This document shows, in pieces, positions 23,978-33,404 of a DNA stretch of 40,519 nucleotides. Position numbers and translations under genes: made by a program. The notes below the pieces were generated by a model, which was not told the DNA's origin, made no database searches, and worked only from the letters and a program-made list of their open reading frames with translations. The first letter of the stretch is position 1, and every line of letters begins with the position of its first letter. The stretch is from CAAGNP01 sp964611185 (GTDB lineage Bacteria > Bacteroidota > Bacteroidia > Bacteroidales > UBA932), in contig CAZSXE010000020.1 in assembly GCA_964611185.1 (NCBI GenBank), positions 1-40,519 on the forward strand, written 5' to 3'.

Positions 23978-25958
23978 TTAACCCCGTAATACTGTAGATA
24001 CGCCCTTGGTCTTTCTGAGGGCGGATATTATTTTGTCAAGCTGCTGATTATTAGTTACAAGTATTTGTACTTTGGCATCAAACTCTCCTTTGGCCTTATT
24101 GTCTCGCTGAATCAGATTTGATGATCTGATGGGTATGTTAAAATTGTTAATTACATTCAGAACTGAAGCAAAAATAGAAGAATCATCAATTATTATTTTC
24201 AACATAGCTTGAAAACTTGAAGTGGAAATATCTTTTTTCCATTTTACTTTCTGTATCCGATAGGGGTAATTTTCAATAAGTCTTGCAGCATTGGGACAAG
24301 ATATCCGATGAATTTTAATACCATCTTTGATCGATACGAAACCGAAAACTTCGTCGCCGAATATCGGATTACAGCACTTTGCCATTTTATATCCCACATC
24401 GCCGATTTTGCCGTCTATTACGAGAAAACTTGATTCGGGATTTCGTTTCCTGTTTTCTCTGCCGAAATCTGTGGGGATTTTACCCTCATTGGCAGAGGGT
24501 TCATCTTGTGATTTGTCAAGGGAATTAATAAAATCTTTAATTTCGGTAGGGTTGATTTTTTCATCTCCTATGGCGCCGAAAAAGTCATTTATACTTTTGT
24601 AGTTGTATTTTTTGCATAATAAGTTAAGCAGTTCATCGTTTATCTCCAGTTTCCAGTTCTTCAGACGACGCTCTATTATCTCTTTTCCCTCTGCAGCTTT
24701 CTTTAATTCGTCCTCTTTCATCTTCTGCCTGATTTTTGAACGGGCTTTAGAGGTGACTACATAATTAAGCCAGTCGGCAGTAGGCTTCTGATTTTTATTA
24801 CTCATTATCTCTACCACATTGCCTGTGGCGAGTTTTTCCCTTATGGAGACTATTTTTCCGTCAATCTTCGCTCCGGAGCAGCGCAAGCCTAAGTTTGTGT
24901 GAATGTCGAAAGCGAAATCAAGGACGGAAGCTCCGTTGCGAAGTCTTCTAAGGGTGCCGTCAGGGGTGAAAACGAAAATATCATCCTTTATAAAATTAGA
25001 GACATATTCATAACTGTTTTTCTCCTGACTTTCAAGTGCGGATCGCACATCGTGAAGCCATAAACTTAGAGAAGTATCTTCCTTAATCCCTTTGTATGAC
25101 CAGTGTGCAGCGAGCCCGTTTTCAGCTATGTCATCCATTCTTTTGGTCCTGATTTGGACTTCTACCGAGTTTCCGTTGGAATCCTGAACTGTCGTATGGA
25201 GTGATTCATACCCATTGGTTTTAGGCTTTGTAATCCAGTCGCGCAGTCTTGAAGTGTCAGGTGTATATTCTTCTGTTACAATAGAATATACCTTCCAGCA
25301 GAGTTCGTGCTCTTTCTCTCTTTCTACAGGAGAATCGATAATTATTCGTATNNNNNNNNNNNNNNNNNNNNNNNNNNNNNNNNNNNNNNNNNNNNNNNNN
25401 NNNNNNNNNNNNNNNNNNNNNNNNNNNNNNNNNNNNNNNNNNNNNNNNNNNTTGATGGGCAATAGGCACATATAACAAAATTGTTTCAGTGACTTTTCTC
25501 TCTTGTGAATTTTTTGGGAGAAGAGACAAGTTTCTCATCACTTCGAGGCGGTCTGCAAGCTTGATAATAGTCACCCTCGGATCGCGGGAGTATGAGACGA
25601 TAAGTCTTTTGTAATTTTCTGCTTCAAGTTTAGTCTGCTTGGGCTTAATAGCAGCTATCTTGTTGAGGTTGAGAGCTATATCTATTATCTCATCTGAAAA
25701 TGTCCCTTTCGGAATGGTGGAGAGTAATTCTGGATAGAAACGGATGGATTCATGAAGAAATATGGCAATGATGGCATCGTAGCCAAGACCGATCTCTGTG
25801 GCTACGATATGGGCTACACCTACAGGATGTTCGAGAAACGGGTGCCCGTTCTCGCGGCTTTTACCTGATAAGGTAGCCTCTGCAAGCCTATATGAGTATT
25901 CTATCTCTTTTTGCTGCTCGGGAGAGTAATACTTATATATTTCCTCTATCTCATTCAT
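23978..25958 (-). CDS. RelA/SpoT-family (p)ppGpp synthetase, hydrolase site degenerate (interrupted by assembly gap)
   Basis: The N-terminal part (25958 down to the gap) is an HD-type domain with altered catalytic residues. HD is HE (69-70), the following ED is RF (73-74), and DRLHN reads DRLEV (136-140). The part after the gap starts in the synthetase domain (IRIIIDS, KPKTNGYESLHTTV, EVQIRT, AAHWSYKG). It continues with a TGS domain (VFTPDGTLRRL, FAFDIHTNLG), a helical/zinc-finger-like segment and a C-terminal ACT domain. I infer a synthetase that makes (p)ppGpp and cannot degrade it, like E. coli RelA. The pieces are one frame apart because the 100 N are a placeholder; comparison with SpoT suggests roughly 90 codons are missing. 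It sits between uvrB (adjacent stop and start) and uvrA (8 nt). Confidence 0.85.
25352..25451. other. Assembly gap of exactly 100 N
   Basis: One hundred consecutive N interrupt the RelA/SpoT-family gene. The round number is the usual scaffolding placeholder and the flanking reading frames do not match across it, so the true length differs from 100. Confidence 0.99.
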
Positions 25959-27953
25959 TTATTTGGTCAATTTTATTAATTCATACATTTCATCTCTGTA
26001 TTTGGCCGCCTGAAGGAAATCTTGCATCTTGGCCGCTTCCTCCATTTTCTTACGAGCCATTTCCACTGCAATAGAGATCTGTTTATGGCTCATCTTAGAT
26101 AGAACAGGCTCTTCTGCTACAAATCTCGATTTTTCCTCTTCGTTCTCCTCTTCATATACTCTCCCGACGAGGACATTCCTGCTCTCGTTCTTAATCTGAG
26201 TAGGGGTTATGTTATTTTCTAAATTGTACTGCTGCTGTTTCGCTCTCCTTCTGTTGGTCTCGTCAATGGTGTTTTGCATCGAGGCTGTAATCGTGTCGGC
26301 ATACATTATTACAAGGCCATTCAGATTTCGTGCCGCTCTTCCTGCTGTCTGTGTCAATGCTCTCTCGGAGCGAAGAAAACCCTCTTTATCGGCATCTAAT
26401 ATAGCTACCAATGAAACAGAAGGAATATCGAGTCCCTCCCTCAGAAGGTTAACCCCTACGAGTACATCGAATCGCCCTGCCTTGAAGTCTTCAATGATTT
26501 CCACCCTCTCCATGGTATCCACATCTGAGTGGATATATCGACATCTGACAGACATTCGGGTAAGATACTTTTCAAGTTCTTCTGCCATCCTTTTAGTCAG
26601 AGTGGTAACCAGCACCCTTTCATCTTTTTCTGCGCGAATATTAATCTCTTCGAGAAGGTCGTCAATCTGATTTTTCGATGGTCTTACATCTATGGGAGGG
26701 TCCAATAGACCTGTGGGCCTTACTATCTGTTCGACAATAAGCCCCTCAGAGGCCTCAAGCTCATAGTCTCCGGGGGTAGCACTCACGAAAACGCGCTGTT
26801 TTATGATGTTTTCAAATTCGTCATATTTGAGAGGTCTGTTGTCAGCAGCGGCGGGAAGTCTGAAACCGTACTCTATAAGTGTCTCTTTCCTTGAACGGTC
26901 TCCTCCATACATAGCTCTGACCTGAGGAAGAGTTACATGGCTTTCATCTATAAAAGTTATAAAATCGTCAGGGAAGTAATCTATGAGGCAGAATGGTCTC
27001 TGACCACTTTTTCTCCCATCAAAATATCTCGAATAGTTTTCAATTCCGGGGCAGTAGCCGAGCTCCTTAATCATCTCCATATCGTATTCAACCCTCTTTT
27101 TCAGACGGTTTGCCTCGTGATATTTTTCTATGCTTTTGAAATAATCGCATTGCTGGACGAGGTCATCCTGTATCTGATGTATCCCCTGTTTGGTCCTCTC
27201 TTTGGTTGTTACAAAAATATTCGCAGGGTAAATTGATATCTCCTCTGTCTGCTCTATTGCCGATCCGGTGATAGGATCTATCAGCTCGATACTCTCGATT
27301 TCATCCCCGAAAAACACTACTCTGCATCCGCTGTCCACGTATGCGAGGTATATATCAATACTGTCCCCTTTCACTCTAAATGTTCCTCTTTTAAATTCAA
27401 TGTCGTTTCTTGAATAAAGGGCATCTATTAGTCTGTAGAGGAATTGTGTTCTACTTAGAGTGTTTCCCCGTTTGAGATGGATGGTATTATCGTGAAAATC
27501 TTGCGGGTTACCTATCCCATACAGGCAGGATACACTCGAAACCACTATTACATCCCTCCTCCCTGAAAGAAGAGCAGAGGATGCGCTCAAGCGCAATTTT
27601 TCAATTTCGTCATTTATGCTTAAATCCTTTTCTATGTAGGTGTCGGTAACTGGCAAGTATGCTTCCGGCTGGTAGTAGTCGTAGTATGAAACGAAATATT
27701 CTACCGCATTTTCAGGGAAGAATGATTTGAACTCGCCATATAATTGCGCTGCAAGCGTTTTATTATGACTTAATACAATGGCGGGGCGTTGAAGCTTCTC
27801 AATAACATTGGCCATGGTAAATGTCTTACCCGAACCGGTTACCCCCATCAGAGTGAGTGCATTGGCACCTCCGTCGAGGGCGCTGCAAATCTCTTTTATT
27901 GCCTCCGGCTGATCCCCTGTGGGGCTATATGGCGAATGTAGTTTAAAGGGCAT
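25959..27953 (-). CDS. uvrB: UvrABC system protein B
   Basis: This 664-residue helicase-like excision-repair protein verifies DNA damage and recruits UvrC. Walker A is GVTGSGKT (37-44), the damage-probing beta-hairpin contains YYDYYQPEAYLP, the Walker B/DEAD element is FIDESH, and helicase motifs VLVTTLTKRMAEEL and GLDIPSVSLVAILDADKEGFLRS follow. The C-terminal UVR motif (UvrC-binding, about 625-660, containing MEEAAKMQDFLQAAKYRDEM) is present. Length is normal. The stop is directly followed by the ATG of the relA-like gene. A near-consensus -7 box (TAATTTCG, 27969-27976) overlaps the end of the M28 gene. Confidence 0.97.
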   Translation of the reverse strand: MPFKLHSPYSPTGDQPEAIKEICSALDGGANALTLMGVTGSGKTFTMANVIEKLQRPAIVLSHNKTLAAQLYGEFKSFFPENAVEYFVSYYDYYQPEAYLPVTDTYIEKDLSINDEIEKLRLSASSALLSGRRDVIVVSSVSCLYGIGNPQDFHDNTIHLKRGNTLSRTQFLYRLIDALYSRNDIEFKRGTFRVKGDSIDIYLAYVDSGCRVVFFGDEIESIELIDPITGSAIEQTEEISIYPANIFVTTKERTKQGIHQIQDDLVQQCDYFKSIEKYHEANRLKKRVEYDMEMIKELGYCPGIENYSRYFDGRKSGQRPFCLIDYFPDDFITFIDESHVTLPQVRAMYGGDRSRKETLIEYGFRLPAAADNRPLKYDEFENIIKQRVFVSATPGDYELEASEGLIVEQIVRPTGLLDPPIDVRPSKNQIDDLLEEINIRAEKDERVLVTTLTKRMAEELEKYLTRMSVRCRYIHSDVDTMERVEIIEDFKAGRFDVLVGVNLLREGLDIPSVSLVAILDADKEGFLRSERALTQTAGRAARNLNGLVIMYADTITASMQNTIDETNRRRAKQQQYNLENNITPTQIKNESRNVLVGRVYEEENEEEKSRFVAEEPVLSKMSHKQISIAVEMARKKMEEAAKMQDFLQAAKYRDEMYELIKLTK

Positions 27954-27973
27954 TTTTATTGTTTCTTGCGAAA

Positions 27974-28939
27974 TTACAGCATATTTATGAAATAAAAGAC
28001 GAGTAATGTCCTTTTTTTGAGAACGGGGTAGGAAATGATCTCTTCCCGGTCTGTTATTTTATAAGTATGTTTGTTAAATCCTGAGGTAAAAAGGAGAGCC
28101 GGTATCCCTTTTTCTTTGAAAGCGACTTGATCGGAGAGGTTGTAGATTACTTCAGTGAAGTTTTTACTTCCGTAGAATGAGTAATCTATGTCGAGATGGA
28201 GATTGTAAAAAGAGTTGCATATATTTAGCTTTCCGCGATGTTTGGATGGAAGTGTGTTTTCTCCGAGAATTATAAGATAATCCTCTTTCCCTTTGTGAAC
28301 AGGTTCGAGAGTGGTACCCAATTGATCGAGATTAATATCGCAAATAATGTTTTTTGGGGGAATTGTCAGAATGTTGACAAAATGCCTTGATCCCGACATA
28401 CTTAACTCCTTGGCATCAAAAGCGACGAAAATAATGTTTTTGTGTGGTCCTATTTTAGCTTTTCTCATTGTACCGAATATTTCGGCAAGATTCATCAGTG
28501 CAGTGACTCCGGAAGCGTTATCATCTGCGCCGTTATATACATATCCGTTTAAAGCTCCGATATGGTCGTAATGAGCTGATACTATGACATATTCATCGCT
28601 CGGAATGACACTTTTTACTACTCCCACAACATTCCTTCCCCTTATCGAATCACATTCAAACTGGTCGTAGTAATACTCAGGGTACGGCTCAAGACCATAA
28701 TAGATGAAATTTTTCTTTATGTAATTGGCGATAAGCTGTGAGTGCATTGTACCTGTGGATCGTCCTCTGGCGCAGTCGTCTGATATATAAGATAGTATGT
28801 CAGATTGTTTTTTTTGGTATATGATTTGTTCTAAGGAGGTATAGTGACCGATACTTTGACGGTTTTGAGCTGAGGAATGGTGTGAAAATCCAATCAGAAG
28901 AGTTAAAAGTAAAAAAGAAAAAAATCTTTTGAAAGACAT
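27974..28939 (-). CDS. M28-family peptidase homologue with altered active site
   Basis: This 321-residue exported protein has a signal peptide of about 24 residues ending in SSAQ. Family motifs are present: HYDHIG (123-128), NGADDNASG (137-144), the FDAKELSMSGS element (174-184) and INLDQLG (202-208). Two usual active-site residues differ. The catalytic Glu of the EE pair is Lys177 (KE instead of EE), and the last zinc-ligand His appears as Lys294 in HTYKITD. The protein may therefore be a non-catalytic binder or use a shifted ligand (His291 is near). It is 20 nt upstream of uvrB on the same strand, and divergent from the TPR gene. Confidence 0.8.
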   Translation of the reverse strand: MSFKRFFSFLLLTLLIGFSHHSSAQNRQSIGHYTSLEQIIYQKKQSDILSYISDDCARGRSTGTMHSQLIANYIKKNFIYYGLEPYPEYYYDQFECDSIRGRNVVGVVKSVIPSDEYVIVSAHYDHIGALNGYVYNGADDNASGVTALMNLAEIFGTMRKAKIGPHKNIIFVAFDAKELSMSGSRHFVNILTIPPKNIICDINLDQLGTTLEPVHKGKEDYLIILGENTLPSKHRGKLNICNSFYNLHLDIDYSFYGSKNFTEVIYNLSDQVAFKEKGIPALLFTSGFNKHTYKITDREEIISYPVLKKRTLLVFYFINML

Positions 28940-28970
28940 TTTGAATTGAAAATAATTGGGTTGTTTACAC

Positions 28971-28978
28971 TATATTTG
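28971..28978 (+). promoter_or_regulatory. -7 box of the TPR gene
   Basis: TATATTTG fits TAnnTTTG, 32 nt before the GTG start. A TTG (28946-28948) lies 22 nt upstream as a possible -33 element. Confidence 0.5.
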
Positions 28979-29010
28979 CGGTCAAAATTAAGCCTTTTTT
29001 ATATATTAAA

Positions 29011-31008
29011 GTGAAATTGTTAAAAAATATATTATTAATTATTCTCTTTGCCCTTAATTTTCAGACAATTAGGGCGCAATATGATATAAATCAATTTTTT
29101 TTCAGAGGGAGACAATCTTTGATAGAGGGAAAATATTCCAAAGCTATCGACAATTTCAATATTTTAATCGGACTTGATGATTCTCTTTATGAGGCATACT
29201 TTTTCAGGGGGATTGCAAAATATAATCTCGGAGATTTCATAGGGGCGCAGCTTGATTTCGATCAAACATTGAGTATAAATCCCATATATACCCCTGCTTA
29301 TCATTATAGAGCTATAACACTCAGTCGTACCGGAAAATACGATCTTGCACTAAAGGACCTTGAAGAGGCTGTCGATTTAAGACCAAGCTACACAGGACTT
29401 TATTTCAGCAGAGGAGTTACCTATTTCTTATCACAGCAGTTTGACAAGGCTATAGACGATTTCAATAAGTTTATTAAAAAAGAGCCGAAAGAGGCTGATG
29501 CCTATCTCAACAGGGGAGCTTCGTATCTTTTTGTAGGGGATACCATTAAGGCAGTAGATGACTATAACAAAGCGATTTCTCTAAATAGATTTGAACCTGA
29601 GGGGTATATCAGAAGATCCAGGGTATTTCAGCTCCAAAAGCGTTATAATGATGCAATTGCAGATTTGGATAATGCCATAAGGCTTGATTCCCTGAATACA
29701 TTTGCCTATTTTAACAGAGCGCTCATACGATATGACTCCAAAGATATTAACGGAGCTCTTTCAGATCTTGATAAAGTTTTGAAACTTGAACCCGGAAATG
29801 CCCTGACCCTTTACAACAGGGCTCTTATAAGGTCCCAAATCGGAGATTTCAATAATGCCCTTGAGGATTACGACAGAGTTCTCGACATTAATCCCAATAA
29901 TGTGCTTGCATATTTCAATAGAGCTTCTCTTTTTCTCGAGCTCGGCCGTTACAGAGATGCTATGGATGACTATTCTCAGGCTATTAATCTCTATCCCGAT
30001 TTCGCTAAAGCCTATATGAATCGTTCTTATGTGAAAAATAAGCTCGGACAGTACAATTCTGCGCAGCAGGATTATATGATTGCTCAGGAAAAAGTTCAAG
30101 AGTATAAAAAGCGAACTTCCGATACTACAATGTTCGCTTCGCTTGCGGATACCACCAAAAAGTATGATAAGCTCCTCGATTTAGATGCCGATTTTGCAAA
30201 AAAAGATTTCAATGACGAATTGCTTCAATACAGGGATGTGGATATAAGACTTAAGCCTCTTTATAAATTTAACGCTGCAGGAAAGACGGTGGGCCTGATT
30301 GCTCTTGAAAAGAGATATTCAAATAAAAGAAGTGACGATTTTATCAAATCGGCTCTCATTCCATTAGAGTTTTCAAGTGCTAAATCATCATCAAGTGGTG
30401 TGGATAACCAGCGTGTAATAGATGCTCTTAATATGGAGCTGAAAGATAAAAAAGATCCTGATGTCTTATTTGCAAAAGCTGTTCTCGAATCGGAGAACAA
30501 GCAGTTTAATACTGCTCTTGCTTGTTATACGGATGCCATTAACTCTACTCCGGAGCAGGTATTCTATTACATTAACAGAGGTGTTCTTCAGTCTGAAATG
30601 ATCGATTTTATCTCCTCAATAGAGAGTAATGTCCAAGTACTTACCCTTGACAATGCCGGTACGACCAAGGCGAGGGTGAAAGATAATTCTTCGAGAAGTT
30701 ATGACTATACTCCCGCTATCCACGATATGATGAAAGCGGCAAATCTCTTCCCCGATTTTCCATATACATACTACAATCTCGGGAATCTATATTGTCTTTC
30801 AAATGATCTTCCGGAGGCCATCGTCCAATATTCAAAGGCAATTGAGAAATACCCATATATTGGCGAAGCGTATTATAATAGGGGTCTTGTCCTTATCTAT
30901 CTGAGAGATAAGGAGAAAGGTTGTATTGACTTGAGCAAAGCGGGCGAACTCGGTATCAATGATGCTTACAGTGTCATTAAAAGATACTGTAAATCCGAAG
31001 TGGAGTAG
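29011..31008 (+). CDS. Exported tetratricopeptide-repeat protein
   Basis: This 665-residue protein starts with GTG and a signal peptide (hydrophobic 6-17, cleavage after about IRAQ at 23). About ten consecutive TPR units fill residues 25-360 (recurring YFNRALIRYDSKDINGAL-type 34-residue repeats). A non-repeat linker (about 370-480) is followed by about three more TPRs at the C-terminus (FYYINRGVL, YYNLGNLY, YYNRGLVLIY). It is a periplasmic or outer-membrane-side scaffold whose partners are unknown. The GTG is used because no in-frame ATG lies between the -7 box and the signal peptide. Confidence 0.9.
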   Translation: MKLLKNILLIILFALNFQTIRAQYDINQFFFRGRQSLIEGKYSKAIDNFNILIGLDDSLYEAYFFRGIAKYNLGDFIGAQLDFDQTLSINPIYTPAYHYRAITLSRTGKYDLALKDLEEAVDLRPSYTGLYFSRGVTYFLSQQFDKAIDDFNKFIKKEPKEADAYLNRGASYLFVGDTIKAVDDYNKAISLNRFEPEGYIRRSRVFQLQKRYNDAIADLDNAIRLDSLNTFAYFNRALIRYDSKDINGALSDLDKVLKLEPGNALTLYNRALIRSQIGDFNNALEDYDRVLDINPNNVLAYFNRASLFLELGRYRDAMDDYSQAINLYPDFAKAYMNRSYVKNKLGQYNSAQQDYMIAQEKVQEYKKRTSDTTMFASLADTTKKYDKLLDLDADFAKKDFNDELLQYRDVDIRLKPLYKFNAAGKTVGLIALEKRYSNKRSDDFIKSALIPLEFSSAKSSSSGVDNQRVIDALNMELKDKKDPDVLFAKAVLESENKQFNTALACYTDAINSTPEQVFYYINRGVLQSEMIDFISSIESNVQVLTLDNAGTTKARVKDNSSRSYDYTPAIHDMMKAANLFPDFPYTYYNLGNLYCLSNDLPEAIVQYSKAIEKYPYIGEAYYNRGLVLIYLRDKEKGCIDLSKAGELGINDAYSVIKRYCKSEVE

Positions 31009-31031
31009 AGATGATTTATTGCCCTAAATGA

Positions 31032-31451
31032 TTATTTTTTCTTTTTTGAAGATCTGAGCCTTGTGGAGGCTAATACCATCGCTTCATCTCTTGCAATATA
31101 TCTCATGGCGATAAATGTTAATACTGCAGCTACTATGGGAAAGAGGGCTGTAACGGAAAAAATCGCACTGTCGTCTCTTTTTATGAATTTTACTACGAGC
31201 AGTACCTGATATCCGAGCAGGATGAGGGAGTTGAGGTTGCACAGCCTTATTTGAAAAATTCTTTTTTTGTACGATACGATGGTGACAACACTGAGGACAA
31301 ATGAGACAAGAGTGAGGATGAGAGTGGGGGGGTATTCTATATATTTAATGGTGGTGACTCCGTCTGAGAAGCGTATCATATTGCAGGCAAATAGAGAAGC
31401 TATTAATCCGGCTGCAACTATTAGAAATAGTGTTTGTATTCTTTGAATCAT
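31032..31451 (-). CDS. DUF4293 family membrane protein
   Basis: This 139-residue protein begins MIQRIQTLFLIVAAGL, the characteristic opening of DUF4293. It has four predicted transmembrane helices at about residues 5-24, 42-60, 73-88 and 98-116, and a basic C-terminal tail rich in Lys and Ser. It is an inner-membrane protein of unknown role, widespread in Bacteroidota. A -7 box (TATTTTTG) lies 23 nt upstream in the spacer shared with the divergent phosphorylase gene. Confidence 0.85.
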   Translation of the reverse strand: MIQRIQTLFLIVAAGLIASLFACNMIRFSDGVTTIKYIEYPPTLILTLVSFVLSVVTIVSYKKRIFQIRLCNLNSLILLGYQVLLVVKFIKRDDSAIFSVTALFPIVAAVLTFIAMRYIARDEAMVLASTRLRSSKKKK

Positions 31452-31473
31452 AAGAAATGGTGTTATTAATCGA

Positions 31474-31481
31474 CAAAAATA
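31474..31481 (-). promoter_or_regulatory. -7 box of the DUF4293 gene
   Basis: TATTTTTG on the minus strand fits TAnnTTTG, 22 nt upstream of the start. No clear -33 box is visible. Confidence 0.4.
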
Positions 31482-31494
31482 TAAATTTTATTCG

Positions 31495-31502
31495 TATTTT
31501 TG
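31495..31502 (+). promoter_or_regulatory. -7 box of the nucleoside phosphorylase gene
   Basis: TATTTTTG fits TAnnTTTG, 40 nt before the ATG at 31543, and faces away from the DUF4293 box 13 nt away. Confidence 0.4.
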
Positions 31503-31542
31503 ACATTTAATATCCATTTACAGAATTATAGGAGATAATAAT

Positions 31543-32421
31543 ATGAAAAGAATTGCAGAATCGGAGATGATAATAAATAAAGATGGTTCCATTTTTCATC
31601 TTCACCTCAGACCGGAGGAGTTAGCCCAGACGATACTGCTTGTAGGCGACCCTGACAGAGTTTCTCTTGTGGGGACATTTTTTGATAGTATCGAGACAGA
31701 TAAGCAGTCGAGAGAATTTCATTCCATTACGGGATATTATAAAGGAAAAAGAATTTCTGTCATATCTACAGGTATAGGGTGCGATAATATTGACATAGTC
31801 ATGACAGAGCTTGATGCTCTGAAAAATATTGATTTTGGCAGTAGGATCATTAAAGAAAATAAAACAAAATTGACAATACTCAGACTTGGCACCTCCGGAG
31901 CTATTCAGAAGGATATTCCTCTGGGGTCATTCGTGTTTTCTCATTATTCGATAGGTTTTGACGGGCTTCTGAATTGGTATGCCGGACGGGATGAGGTTTC
32001 GGATTTGAAGATTGAAAATGCTTTTATGTCTCATGTTAAAAACTGGGACAGACATCTTCCGATTCCTTATTTTGTGAAGGCCTCGGATCAGTTGATAGAT
32101 GCTTTTTCAGACTCTACTGTGAAGGGGATGACCATCGCTGCATCCGGGTTTTACGGCCCTCAGTGCAGGGTTCTGCGTATTCCTTTAGCTATTCCCGACC
32201 TGATGGATCAGCTCGAATCGTTCAAATATGAAGATAGGAGAATTACTAATTTCGAGATGGAGGGATCTGCCATAGCCGGTCTTGCTAAAAAATTGGGACA
32301 TGAAGCGGGGACGGTATGCTGCATAATAGCTAATAGATATATAGGGGAGAGTAATGCCGATTATCGTCCGTATATCCATAAATTAATCGAGCTTTGCTTG
32401 AATAAACTTTCATCAATATAA
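31543..32421 (+). CDS. Nucleoside phosphorylase (uridine phosphorylase-like, PNP_UDP_1 family)
   Basis: This 292-residue cytosolic enzyme should split a nucleoside with phosphate into base and ribose-1-phosphate. The phosphate-binding start is ILLVGDPDRVSLV (about 31-43), followed by STGIGCDN (about 76-83), LRLGTSGAIQ (about 117-126) and the nucleoside-binding FEMEGSAIAGLA (about 236-247). The Glu-Met-Glu triad marks the family. GFDGLLNWY suggests uridine-phosphorylase-like specificity, but purine activity cannot be excluded. It is followed after 1 nt by the SirB1-like gene. Confidence 0.88.
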   Translation: MKRIAESEMIINKDGSIFHLHLRPEELAQTILLVGDPDRVSLVGTFFDSIETDKQSREFHSITGYYKGKRISVISTGIGCDNIDIVMTELDALKNIDFGSRIIKENKTKLTILRLGTSGAIQKDIPLGSFVFSHYSIGFDGLLNWYAGRDEVSDLKIENAFMSHVKNWDRHLPIPYFVKASDQLIDAFSDSTVKGMTIAASGFYGPQCRVLRIPLAIPDLMDQLESFKYEDRRITNFEMEGSAIAGLAKKLGHEAGTVCCIIANRYIGESNADYRPYIHKLIELCLNKLSSI

Positions 32422-32422
32422 T

Positions 32423-33292
32423 ATGAGTGTAGATTCCGAACTAAGAAGTTTGATAGATTTGTTTGATGATACAGACGAGGCTGTCGTGACTGCTGTGAAC
32501 GAAAGAATGTTCAGCCGCGGCGTTTCGGTCATTAATGATCTTACTCATCAGTACAATATTGAAAAATCGCCCCTCGTTAAGGAATATATTGCAGATCGCA
32601 TCCGTTTTCTAAGTAATGAGTTTGTTTTAAAAAGCTTGGAGAAGCTTGTAGATTCTCCATACATAGATCTTGAAAGGGGACTTTTTTTAATCTCTAAATT
32701 ACTAAATACCGATCTCGATGAGATATATTACGAAGATGTTTTATCGATTCTTTTGGAAGATATTAAAAAAGAGATAAACGATCGGATGACTGCTATGGAA
32801 AAAGTGGAGGTTTTTAACCATATTTTTTATAAGCGTCTTCTTTTTAAATGCAGAGATTACCCTATTACTCGTGAGAGTACGAGCAATATCATAAGTGTTA
32901 TGAGTTCGAGGCACGGTTCTCCCATCCCCATATCTATTATTTATTTTCTCCTTGCAAGATGTGCCGGTGTGGATATTTACCCGCTCTCTTTTTCCGGAGG
33001 CTTTGTGCCGGCTTATGTTCAGAAAAATAAAGTTCTCTTTTATGTCGATGTAATCAAGGACGGAGAGATATTTTCAGAAGATAAATTGAGATTTTTTATG
33101 GAGGCGCAGGGAATCGATGTAGAAAATAATACTTTCGAGGTGAGAGAGGATAAAGTGCTGTTAATTATCTATTTGGAATCTCTTTCATATATTTATTCAC
33201 TGAAAAAAGATACTGAAACGGGGGAACTTATAAGCAGGGCTTTAGCTTTGTTCGGGGATGAAAGATTTTTGGAAAGGGAAGAGGAAGAATAA
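32423..33292 (+). CDS. SirB1/transglutaminase-like protein (Transglut_core2)
   Basis: This 289-residue soluble protein has a helical N-terminal half (about 1-140). The transglutaminase-like core is of the SirB1 type: SSRHGSPIPISIIYFLLAR (about 153-171), then VDIYPLSFSGGFVPAYV (about 175-191). SirB1 proteins normally have GHF in the last element; here it is GGF, so the equivalent His is missing. Many SirB1 proteins are regarded as inactive folds, so this is not alarming. Function unknown. The stop codon lies inside the T-tract region of the tRNA-Gly terminator on the other strand. Confidence 0.75.
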   Translation: MSVDSELRSLIDLFDDTDEAVVTAVNERMFSRGVSVINDLTHQYNIEKSPLVKEYIADRIRFLSNEFVLKSLEKLVDSPYIDLERGLFLISKLLNTDLDEIYYEDVLSILLEDIKKEINDRMTAMEKVEVFNHIFYKRLLFKCRDYPITRESTSNIISVMSSRHGSPIPISIIYFLLARCAGVDIYPLSFSGGFVPAYVQKNKVLFYVDVIKDGEIFSEDKLRFFMEAQGIDVENNTFEVREDKVLLIIYLESLSYIYSLKKDTETGELISRALALFGDERFLEREEEE

Positions 33293-33314
33293 AAAAAGCA
33301 CCGATGGGTGCTTT
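33291..33314 (-). terminator. Intrinsic terminator of tRNA-Gly
   Basis: On the minus strand, an 8-bp stem AAAGCACC/GGTGCTTT (33307-33314 with 33295-33302) with a 4-nt loop is followed by a run of T. It begins 3 nt after the tRNA 3' end and overlaps the stop codon region of the plus-strand SirB1-like gene. Confidence 0.85.
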
Positions 33315-33316
33315 AA

Positions 33317-33392
33317 TGGAGCGGAAAACGGGGTTCGAACCCGCGACCTTCGGCTTGGGAAGCCGACGCTCTACCAACTGAGCTACTTCCGC
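33317..33392 (-). tRNA. tRNA-Gly (CCC) with encoded CCA end
   Basis: On the minus strand the 76 nt start GCGGAAG and form a D-arm, an anticodon stem TCGGC/GCCGA around TTCCCAA (anticodon CCC, Gly) and a T-arm with GGTTCGAACCC. The 3' end is discriminator T followed by encoded CCA. It is transcribed from its own promoter and closed by its own terminator. Confidence 0.95.
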
Positions 33393-33404
33393 GTAATGCG
33401 GCTA

